Shown here piece by piece: positions 55,271-64,000 of a stretch of DNA of 64,000 nucleotides. Source of the stretch: Fusarium oxysporum f. sp. lycopersici 4287. Its lineage: Eukaryota > Ascomycota > Sordariomycetes > Hypocreales > Nectriaceae. The notes beneath the pieces were generated by a model. It was given only the letters and a program-made list of their open reading frames with translations. It was not told where the DNA came from and searched no databases. Positions within the stretch are counted from its first letter, which is position 1. Every line of letters begins with the position of its first letter. The stretch spans positions 3,054,850 to 3,118,849 of the forward strand of contig NC_030992.1 of assembly GCF_000149955.1 (NCBI RefSeq), written 5' to 3'. The position numbers were made by a program, and so were the translations under genes.

Positions 55271-56911
55271 ATGGAGTCTGCCACCAAAAGCGGCGACGCC
55301 GATCAGGCCCTCGCCCGTCTGGGCTACAAGGCTGAGCTCCCTCGAAACCTCAGCATGCTGAGCGTCCTCGGCCTGTCCTTCGCCATCATGGCCGTCCCCT
55401 TCGGTCTCTCGACGACAATGTACATCACCTTGACCAACGGCCAAGCTGTCACCGTTCTCTGGGGCTGGGTCCTCGTGTCGCTCATCTCCATGTGCATCGC
55501 CGCCTCTCTCGCCGAGATCTGCGCCGTGTTCCCAACGGCCGGCGGCGTGTATTACTGGAGCGCCATGCTCAGCACGCCTCGCTACGCTCCTATCGTCAGC
55601 TTTGTCGATGGCTGGCTCACGCTCGTGGGAAATTGGACCGTTACACTTTCGATCAATTTTTCTGGTGCGCAGCTTATCCTTAGCGCCATTACCATCTTCA
55701 ATGAGGATTTTGTCGCGAATACATGGCAGACGGTCTTGTGCTTCTGGGCTGTGATGCTTGTCTGTGCTTTGGTCAACGCTTTTGGTTCGCGGTACTTGGA
55801 CCTTATCAACAAGGTCTGCATTTACTGGACCGGCGCGAGTGTCATCATCATTATCGTCACATTGCTTGCTATGGCACCTTCGCGTCGCTCTGCTGAGTTC
55901 GTCTTTACTCACTATGATGCTTCGGCAAGTGGCTGGCCTACAGGCTGGTCGTTCTTCGTGGGACTGCTGCAAGGTACGTATGCCAAGCCTTTCGATTAAA
56001 CGGTCGCTAACTATCCCTAACCAATAGGTGCTTATGTCCTGACTGGCTACGGCATGGTCGCTGCCATGTGCGAAGAGGTCCAGAACCCCGAACGTGAGGT
56101 TCCCAAGGCCATCGTCCTCTCCGTCGCTGCCGCCGGTGTCACCGGAATTATTTACCTCATCCCCATTCTCTTCGTCCTTCCCGATGTTCAGATGCTTCTC
56201 TCCGTCGCCAACTCCCAGCCTATCGGTACCCTGTTCAAGGTTGTTACCGGTTCTGCTGCTGGTGGCTTCGGTCTCCTCTTCCTTATTCTTGGCATTCTCA
56301 TGTTCGCAGGCATTGGTGCCCTTACCGCTGCATCTCGCTGCACCTACGCTTTTGCTAGAGATGGTGCCATTCCTGGATACAAGCTCTGGAGTAAGGTCAA
56401 CCACCGCCTTGACATGCCTGTCAATGCTCTCATCCTCTCTACCGTCGTTGACTGCATCCTCGGATGCATCTACTTTGGCTCTTCTGCTGCTTTCAACTCC
56501 TTCACTGGTGTCGCCACCATCTGTCTGTCTTCCTCCTATGGTGTCCCTGTCGCTGTCAACATGGTGCGAGGCCGAAAGATCGTTAAGCACTCTCCCTACC
56601 CTCTGGGCAAGTTTGGCCCCATCATCAATGGCATTTGCGTCGTCTGGATCGTCTTCTCCATCGTCATCTTCTGCATGCCCGTTTCTCTCCCTGTTGAACC
56701 TGGTACCATGAACTACGCTTCTGCCGTGTTTGCCGGCTTTGCCGCTATTGCCATCGTTTGGTATGCTGCTTATGCTCGAAAGAACTTTACTGGACCGCCA
56801 GTCCACGATGACGGTTCCTTCGAGCCTGGCGTGCAGGTCCTCAAGGGCCAGGAAGGTAGTGCGCCCGTACATGAGGGGGCGAGTGATATTCCAGAAAAGG
56901 ATTCTAATTAA
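55271..56911 (+). CDS. Amino acid/choline (APC superfamily, ACT-type) permease
   Basis: Two exons (55271..55973, 56028..56911), 54-bp intron joining ...GLLQ to GAYVLTGYG; 528 residues. Twelve hydrophobic helices; N-terminal block LARLGYKAELPRNLSMLSVLG and the ICAVFPTAGGVYYWSAML segment are typical of the fungal amino acid/choline transporter family (Hnm1, GABA permeases). EEVQNPEREVPKAI after helix 6 is also conserved. Imports choline, GABA or a related amine at the plasma membrane by proton symport. Strong pyrimidine-ending codon bias suggests high expression. Intact. Confidence 0.9.
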
Positions 56912-57518
56912 GTTCTGCAGATACCACCAAGACCCCTGTATCATAGTTGTTAGCATATGTAGCAATGCATTCTTGGCTTTTTACTACTCCGGTTGCCGAT
57001 ATTCATCTCTGTATTGACTGTCAATTGATGAGTTTGTACCAGTATGCGCCATGACAGGCTGACAGCCATCCATCTTTGCATGCGACGAGACGTATCGAAG
57101 ACGATCAAGCCTCAAAGTCAATGATCCCCCGCATGGATGAAATCAACAGCAGGTTATCGCGCACCCATCACAGCTCCGAATCCACCCTTGGAATTCCAGC
57201 GATTAGAGGGGCTAACTCCCCCAACCGGCCTGTCCCTCGAGGTGATAGATGATATTGGCAGTCCTTAGCTAGAGATCTAAAAGAATGATAGGTACGAGCT
57301 TAGGAGGTTTTGTATAAGTTTGTAAAACTAAAATAAAGTTTAAATGGCTTTCATACTTCTTTTTTAAATTTTATCCAGGCAATCTAATAATCCCAAACCC
57401 AGCTATTGCTTCTGTCACCGAAAGCCGGCGTGAATCATCCTCCAAAACTCTCCGATGATCACCGACGATCAAATTGTATAAAATCAGCGTATCCATATAC
57501 CACCATCTTTTCCCATCA
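56912..57518. other. Intergenic, no gene seen
   Basis: Tandem plus-strand genes flank it; about 57250-57370 is AT-rich. No gene. Confidence 0.5.
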
Positions 57519-57548
57519 ATGCATCCCATTCGCAGCAGTACACACACC

Positions 57549-58881
57549 ATGCTCCAGAAGCGATCTCTTCTCCGGGCCCTCGCCGCTGATGAACACAATC
57601 AAACCAGCTTTCTTCAAAAGTTCGTGCAGGCCGCATCTCCAAACCCCCCTGGGGAGACAAGCAGAGCAACAGCAGTCATCGGAGAATATTTATCCAGCAA
57701 GAACATCCCTTACGAACTCGTCGACGTCAACGGGGACGGCAAAAGTTAATGTAATTAGCGACTTTCAAGGCGGAAAAGGCCCTGGCCCGCGCGTCGTGCT
57801 GAACGGCCATGTCGATGTTTTTCCCGTTGGTGACGGTAGCGGCTGGTCTCGAGATCCTTGGTCGGGCGATATAGTCGATGGAAGACTCCATGGGCGCGGA
57901 GTCGTAGACATGAAGTCTGGGACTGCTTCGCTCATCATTGCATATGATTTTTTGTACGAGCGTCGCCATCTCCCGTCGGGTAGTGTTGCCCTTTGCGCTG
58001 TCGCTGACGAAGAGACGGGTGGGAAATGGGGTACCAAATATCTCATTGAACAAGACAAGCACAGATGGGGTGGTGACCTCATGCTGTGTGCTGAACCAGG
58101 TGGTCTCGAGACTATCAGATTCGCAGAAAAGGGATCGCTGCGATTGACATGTACTGTCAAGACCAAAGGCGCGTTGGGACCATATCTTCATCTCAGTAAG
58201 GGCGCCATCCGAACAGCCAGTGCTTTCATCGATGAGGTCATCAAGTCAGTTGAATCACTACCAGTCGATCTACCAGACGAAATGGAGAGGCATCTGGAAA
58301 AGCCGGAGGTCAAGCGAGCTATCGATCAAGCAATGGGTCCTGGAACTATTACAATCATTGCTCGACCGACTGTTAACGTTGGCACAATTAAGGGCGGTCT
58401 CAAAGTCAACATGATCCCAGAAACATGTATCTTTGAGCTCGATATTCGTATGCCAGTGGGGATGCGAGAAGACACGGTTCTGGAGCTGATTGATACCATC
58501 ATCCCGCAATACGAGCCCGCGAGCATTACGATCAAGAAGCAAGCTGCTGCGAGTAATCCCTTCAATTACTCGGTAATCGATCATCCCATCGTTAGGCATC
58601 TCAAGGACAACGCCAAGAGTCTGCGACCAGGCGCCGATGCTCCTATTCCCATCCCCTCGATGGGCGGATCAGATTGTAAACATTATCGGTATGCTGACAT
58701 CCCGGCTTACATCTTTGGCTGCAGCCCAGAAACAAGTGAGTATTCCCTACTAAATAAGCCTGAGTATTTTATTGATGGTTCCCCAGTGGCTTCTGTCAAT
58801 GAGTCAGCGTCAATTGCAGAGTTTCATCACGTTACAAAGGTACATTCGTTGGCTGTCTGGGATTATTTACATCATGTATAA
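57549..58881 (+). pseudogene. M20-family metallopeptidase/deacylase with one-base frameshift
   Basis: Exons 57549..58735 and 58787..58881 with a 51-bp intron (the intron happens to keep an open frame, so it hides from ORF calling). ATG 57549 (or 57519) opens MLQKRSLLRALAADEHNQ and runs to TAA at about 57748; the conserved enzyme continues in the +1 frame from the AAAA run at 57741-57744 (NVISDFQGGKGPG). Removing one base gives 426 residues, the usual size. Metal motifs are otherwise intact: LNGHVDVFP, GRGVVDMKSG, ADEETGG and a late FHHVTKVHS. Family: acetylornithine deacetylase / ArgE-DapE type, which cleaves N-acyl or peptide bonds. Sequencing error in a homopolymer is possible. Confidence 0.78.
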
Positions 58882-59374
58882 GGTCTAAAATATGAACTCC
58901 ATGTGTTATCTACAGCCAAAACTTAGGTCTGAAAGTTTATATTCACCTAGCATAACTTGGATCAAGAAGTATCCGGAAGATGCTATTCGCGGGTTGGGAA
59001 TGGAGCTTATTCATCAATATAAAAGTCGAGAGTGTATTAACACAAGAGATTGAAGATAATTGAATCAATCAATAGCATGGAATGGCCTGCCAAAAGTGTC
59101 TATTTCCTGGCTTCTCAAGGTGGCTCAAAAGTTCAAAGGCTCTAGCCCCTTGATGTATAGACACTCGATTCTCAAAGTTTGTTTTGTGTAAGTTATGATG
59201 ATAACCTTTGTTAAAATAGCTTGTCGGATGTCTAAAGTAACTGAAGGGATTGGTTTTTCTTTCCTTGTGTTAGCTTGATACATCCTCCGATTGCTCTCCC
59301 AAGTCCAACACATCTATCTCGATCGATCAACATTCCCGTAGGTGTTACCCAGCATTGCACTGAATTTTATCATC
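58882..59374. other. Intergenic, no gene seen
   Basis: Between the M20 gene and the decayed saccharopine dehydrogenase copy. Nothing recognised. Confidence 0.5.
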
Positions 59375-60732
59375 ATGCCTGAGAAGAAGATTATTGCTCT
59401 GGGAAGTGGCATGGTTGCAAAGCCATGTGTTGATTACCTGCTCCGGGACAAGAAAAACGTTCTCACAATTGGTCAGTGTCCTACCCATCCTCTCTGAAGC
59501 TTTGATGCGCTGATTTTTTGGACACTACCAGCCTGCCGTACTCTTTCTTCCACCCAAAATATTGCAGCTGGAAGGTCTTCAGCTAAAGCCGTCGCCCTTG
59601 ACGTCGCTTCACCGGAGCTTGACCATCACGTCGCCGAACACGACCTCGTCATTTCTCTCGTACCGTTTGTCCACCATGCGGCCATCGTTCAATCGGCTAT
59701 CAAGGGCAATACAAACGTTGTTACCACAAGCTACGATTCTCCTGCCCCTGAAGTATCTGACAACCCTTTGCGTTTCAAGGTACGTTGGCCTACCGCCTGT
59801 ACCAATTTATTTTTATCTCCCTGTGTAACCTCTGACTCCCCAGTTTTCTTGGTCTCCCCGCGGCGCCTTGCTTTCGCAGCAGATTTCCGCTACCTTTCTC
59901 CAAGATGGCAAGGTCATTGAGATTTCCAACAAGGATTTCATGAACAAGGCAGTTCTATACCATGTTCTTGATGGGTACTCGTTTCTTGCGTATCCCAATC
60001 GAGATTCCGTACCATTTCGTCAAGCTTATGGAATAGCCGAAGCTCACGCCGTCATCCGGGGTTCTCTCAGATACGATGGCAACCCTGCTCTAGGAAAAGT
60101 TCTGATTGGCCTTGGCTAGCTTGACACAGGCTCCAAAGCCTGGCTGAATGAGGGTCTGAAGTGGTCTCACATTCAGCAGCAGCTTACAGGCGCAGCTTCT
60201 GCCACTGAGGTTGATCTTCTGGCCAAGGTAGATGAGGTTTGCAGTTTCCGCTCCCCCGAAGAACGTAGTAAGATCTTGGCCGGCCTCAAGTGGATGGGGC
60301 TATTCTCGGATGAAGTCGCTGCCGCCCGCGATTCTCCCGTCGCCACTCTCCGATCAACTGGACAAGATATGCAGCTTCCAGGTCAGTGAGCTAGATCTGG
60401 TAATGCTTCAACACAAGTTCGTTGTCGAGTGGAAGGACGGAACTAAAGCGAGTATCGATCGAGTGTTCTTGTCGAAAAGGAAGTGTAGCTAATATCACCT
60501 GTGATAGAATACAAGCACGTCGGCCCTCGAACTCTTTGGGGAGCCTGGCGGCTACTCGGCCATGGCCAAGTCTGTCGGGTTGACCTGCGGCATTGCCATC
60601 CAGCTGCTTCTTGACGACGAGCCAGCCTCCAACAAGCCTGGCGTGATTGCTCCCTACTCCCGCGAGATCTGTGACCCTATCCGAGTCAGAGCCGAAGCCG
60701 AGGGGATCAAGCTTGTGGAGCATACTCTCTAG
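59375..60732 (+). pseudogene. Decayed saccharopine dehydrogenase (Lys9-type) copy
   Basis: Exons recognisable at 59375..59471, 59532..59779, 59844 onward, with a further in-phase intron at 60463..60507. N-terminus MPEKKIIALGSGMVAKPCVD is the NADP-binding start; ACRTLSSTQN, DLVISLVPFVHHA, FSWSPRGALL, FLAYPNRDSVPF, AHAVIRGSLRY, MLQHKFVVEWKDG and GGYSAMAKSVG all match the L-glutamate-forming saccharopine reductase of lysine synthesis. Lesions: between TTSYDSPA and PEVSDNP about 65 residues expected in the middle domain are missing; TAG at 60117-60119; frameshift near 60345. Splice sites survive, so decay is recent or the copy duplicated recently. A working gene must exist elsewhere for lysine prototrophy. 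Confidence 0.82.
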
Positions 60733-61028
60733 TCATGGCAGTACGGTTATGAACGTGCAGGCGATTCCAATGGCACGTATCTAGACCAGCGGTAGATAGG
60801 GCGTTGACGACAGAAGGTGGTGGACTCAAGAGCTAAAAGTACCATGTTTGTCGATGCTTGTAACCGTTTGGAGTTATTACAGGCTATCAATACCAACGGA
60901 ACAAAGGCCAATTATGTTAAATTACCACGATACAGTATCAAAAAGCATTTGATACAGCGACTGTATTGTGAAACTTCGTCGGGGTCAGCGAACTGGAAAA
61001 GATAAAAAAGAGTCATGGACAAAAAATG
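60733..61028. other. Short intergenic spacer
   Basis: Between the Lys9-like pseudogene and tRNA-Val. Nothing recognised. Confidence 0.5.
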
Positions 61029-61102
61029 TGGTTCCGCCCGGGATCGAACCGGGGACCTTCTCGGTGTTAACGAGATGCCATAACCAACTAGACCACGGAA
61101 CC
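61029..61102 (-). tRNA. tRNA-Val (anticodon AAC)
   Basis: On the minus strand a 74-nt cloverleaf: acceptor GGTTCCG/CGGAACC plus discriminator A, D-arm region GGTCTAGTTGGTTATGGC, anticodon stem TCTCG/CGAGA around loop TTAACAC (anticodon AAC), and T-arm CCCGG-TTCGATC-CCGGG with A- and B-box promoter sequences intact. No intron. AAC reads GTT and, as inosine, GTC valine codons. Confidence 0.95.
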
Positions 61103-61362
61103 TAGCTAATTGGATGAAAGAATTGAAAGAGTAGCACCTCATACCCGGCATCTGAGCGATACGAATTGAGTTGGTCCAAGCACTGGGCTTTAGCGTTACC
61201 CTGAACTCGATCAGAAAATATTGGCCAAATAGACATCAGATGCGATAGATGTGATGTCAACTGGTACTAACGTCAAATTAATTTTAGATAATGCGGAAAT
61301 CTATTCTCGCCATATAAGGAATACTCAAATCGCTATACTAACGTTAGTCTCGTGCCCAATCC
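61103..61362. other. Short intergenic spacer
   Basis: 3' flank region between tRNA-Val and the coiled-coil gene; AT-rich, no gene. Confidence 0.5.
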
Positions 61363-62916
61363 CTACAGTCCATTAGCCTCGTCTCCATCCACCGCATTAT
61401 GCACATGATGATTGTTGTTATGGTTCTGCTGCGAAGGGCTATTCCTCGACGCGAGCAGCGACTCAAGTAGAGAGCCAATCTCTGGGTATATCTGTTCAAT
61501 GTTCGCCAATCCCTCCGGTCCCAGCTGCACCATCACGCTAAACATGTTGGCGAACCGGGCTGCTTCTGTTCCACGCGTCACCGCCGCTTGGAGATCTCTA
61601 ATGTCGGCTTCTATGCCGCCCGAGTTCTTCTCCGCCATGTCGAGTTCCTCGGCCGCTCGTTTTAGCTCATCGCGTTTAGCATTGATGGCTGATTCTTGGG
61701 TTTTTATCTCTTCGCTCTTAGCTGCACGGCGACTCTCATAGCTTCGTATTGCTTGTGCGATTTCCGGCGGTAAAGACATGTTGTTTTCTTGGAGTGCATG
61801 GAGCTGTGGCGCAAGAGCATCCTCGGCGACGGATTCTTCGACAAGTCGTCGCAGCCTGTCTTGCGACTCAGCTATGTCATCTTGGATCGCTTGTACGCCC
61901 AGTTGGGCGGCGCGAAGTTTGCTCATAGCTTCTTGGGACCTGGACCTATGAGGGAATATTTCCTGTTGAGCAATGGCAAGCGAGGAACGTATCGTCCGGA
62001 CGTGTGCGTCAATTGCTGCGACGAAGACATTGGTGGCGGGTTTTAACGCTTCCTGAAGATTATTCGGTTCGAGAGAACGAGTAGCATTGGCCTATCAATG
62101 TATCAGCATAAGGGCTCATCGCATATTGGCCAAACAGACCGTTGCATTTGGGCCGAAAGATGTGGCCATTTGGAACGTAGCCATCGGAGAGCTAAACATC
62201 ATAAGGCTCTGCGCAGCCGACAGGCGCGAACCTTCTGGCGAACTATGACGGACACGCTTCTCAATTGGTGTGGGTATTGTTGTGGCTGGCCGTTTCAGAT
62301 GCTTGATGTTGCGAGGTACAGGGGGAGATGGAGGAAACTCTGAGGCGACGGTAATAGACGAGGCCATGTGCTCCTCGCTCTCCTCTGAAGAAGTATCTCG
62401 ACGCGATCGCGATGGGTCAATTGGTGAGTCTGGAGCGCTATAGTTTGCGGTTCTTCGCCGTCGTCCGGATCGTCGCTCGGCAGTACCAACATCGTCACCA
62501 GTGTCGTCTTGAGCATCAGGGGATTGAGGCATTGTTCGAACGAATCGCTTCTTTGCAGCGTGAACATCCTGCGCCATCAATTTTCCAGCATAAGAAGGTT
62601 TGCGATCGCGCGCTAGAGACTTCCGAAGCTCTGATTGAAGGTCCTGCAGCGTATCACCTGGATTTCTGGCAACATGGTCTGCGACAAGAGCGAGATCCTC
62701 TAGCAGATTGATGGCCCACATCTTAGGAGGTGCTTCGGGAACAATGTCCCATGGCCAGACACCCATAGCTTTGTATATTCGACGAGCTGCGCGAGCTCCG
62801 CGTGTTTGTAAATATGTACCGTGGGGTTCGGGGATGCGAATGGTGTCGATGTTATCAAGGGCGCCGTCGACATCGACGATGGGCGACTGCGCGTTTGGCG
62901 GCCGTGTCGAAGGCAT
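61363..62916 (-). CDS. Fungal coiled-coil protein of unknown function, probably nuclear
   Basis: Two exons, 62916..62140 and 62091..61363, joined over a 48-bp intron (GTCTGT...GATAG) in phase, giving 501 residues; the two halves look like separate genes if the intron is missed. N-terminus has a conserved-looking globular part (RIYKAMGVWPWDIVPEAPPKMW). A basic, Ser-rich linker (ERRSGRRRRTANYS, DPSRSRRDTSSEES) suggests nuclear localisation and phosphorylation. The C-terminal half is a long charged coiled coil (ESQDRLRRLVEESVAED ... KRAAEELDMAEKNSGG) followed by an Asn/His-rich end. May act in a chromosome or cytoskeletal complex; no assignment made. Confidence 0.75.
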
Positions 62917-64000
62917 CGCGCCTGAGGCGAGGCGAGGGAGAGGAAGCGCGCGCGACTACAGCATACAATTAAATGGAACAAAACTGATATCATATACTGT
63001 GATGGTTGCGATAAGATAGTGATGCTCCCAACCGCGGGCAAAAAGCCGGGTCTGGCGCCGTGATTGAACTGGTGATGATCCCCCAGCCACATCATGGAGC
63101 GTCGGGTCCAAGTCTGGTGAGTCGACCCGATCTCATGTAAAATCACGTGATATGACAGCTCTTTTCCCGATCCCCGCAGTCATGAACTCATGATGCCATA
63201 TTATGGTCAATGCCGAGGCTGTAATGATTTGATTTTATGTGAGAATCTCCAAGATATAATTGAGAAGTGTTTTGGTCATGTTACATAACAAATTTGTCTT
63301 GTTTTGGTGATTTTCAATTGATCATCAAACTGGGACTGGCCGCGTTCTTAGCGAGGACTAGCACTGTGTCACAAAAGCAAACATCGTCCGATTCTTTGTC
63401 GAGGCTTGACATAGACATGAAATCCCAGCATGCAACGATCAAAAATCTGTCTGACAGTACTTTTATCACGAAGTTTCATTCTGTGTAGATATACTTATGT
63501 TACCTTGATAGATCGCCCAATTAGAGCTTCATATAGTAAGCATGATTGTTTGTGCAATTTGGCCGATCCATCATTTCAAGGACCATGGATACAGGCGCCG
63601 AGTTTGATAGCCATATGTTTCGGAAGTAAAATGGGGTTAGTTTCAATCTTTAATAGGCACATGGGCCAATCTCATAAGAGGATAGCTGTAAATTCGAATA
63701 ATGCCAAAGGATAAATCAGCCCATGATCGATTTCATTGGCATATATCGACTCGACGAGTCTCGAAATAGTATGTTTGTGCTTGCTGAGGCACTTGAAATT
63801 ATCTTTATGGTTATATTTCAGGAGCTATGGGGGACTCAGGTACGTAATCATGCAAAGAATGTGTCTTTCGTATCATATCTATTTCGGAGCTAAGTATCCA
63901 GAGGCCAGCCTCAACTCGGCGCACTATCTAGAGTATACCTGGCGTGATCCTTATTTCACCCTGTTGTAGTAAGCACCGAGAGCCTTGTCAATCACAGCCT
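62917..64000. other. Intergenic to window end, no gene seen
   Basis: Promoter of the coiled-coil gene then ~1 kb of AT-leaning DNA with short frames that lack family features. Confidence 0.45.

Noticed and set aside
55232..56965. 577-codon minus-strand frame opposite the permease
   Set aside because: Exact antisense of the permease exons and intron; an artefact of biased codon use, with Asp/Gly/Arg-rich nonsense sequence.
61363..61926. Coiled-coil C-terminal frame as a separate 187-aa gene
   Set aside because: The frame is continuous with the upstream exon across a 48-bp intron, giving one 501-residue protein.
1..64000. CRISPR arrays, riboswitches, bacterial operons, replication origins
   Set aside because: None seen; the sequence is eukaryotic nuclear DNA with spliced genes.

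Overview
The window reads as nuclear DNA of a filamentous ascomycete, most likely a Fusarium-like Sordariomycete. Evidence: protein genes carry short introns (almost all 45-80 bp) with GT-AG ends and CTRAY-type branch sites, TATA boxes often sit 65-100 bp before the start codons, a eukaryotic-type tRNA-Val(AAC) is present, and the gene families are typical of this group (Zn2Cys6 regulators, MFS transporters, a P450, an ENA-type P-ATPase, small secreted cysteine-rich proteins). No homology search was run, so the genus is an inference.

Layout. 0-16.5 kb is a conventional metabolic and glycan block: a secreted protein cut by the window edge, a peroxisome-targeted FAD dehydrogenase, a GT32 glycosyltransferase, an acyltransferase-3 membrane protein, a type II membrane protein, a PLP-dependent ACC deaminase, an ENA-type cation ATPase and a kinase-like protein. 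17-22 kb holds a Zn2Cys6 regulator followed by an MFS transporter on the same strand. 22.9-30.1 kb is rich in exported proteins: a 6-Cys small secreted protein, an NTF2/SnoaL-like protein (cytosolic), a secreted GH43-type glycosidase, an RNase T2-like protein that has lost catalytic residues, and an 8-Cys small secreted protein.

32-46 kb looks like an accessory metabolite-type block: a polytopic membrane protein, a cytochrome P450, two MFS transporters, a small protein of unknown family and a Zn2Cys6 regulator carrying a frameshift. No PKS, NRPS or terpene synthase backbone is visible. 46.6-55 kb is gene-poor with AT-rich tracts suggestive of RIP-mutated repeats. It holds a GC-rich small membrane-protein gene, a 207-aa orphan, a metallophosphoesterase truncated by an in-frame TAG, a cysteine-rich gene fragment and an NmrA-like protein.

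55-64 kb contains an intact APC-superfamily (choline/GABA-type) permease, an M20 peptidase with a one-base frameshift, a decayed saccharopine dehydrogenase copy, tRNA-Val(AAC) and a coiled-coil protein. All clear gene lesions (frameshifts, nonsense codons, deletion) fall between about 39.6 and 60.7 kb, whereas the first 30 kb has intact reading frames. Exon structures were joined by hand and checked for frame continuity: every joined gene called intact gives a multiple of three.
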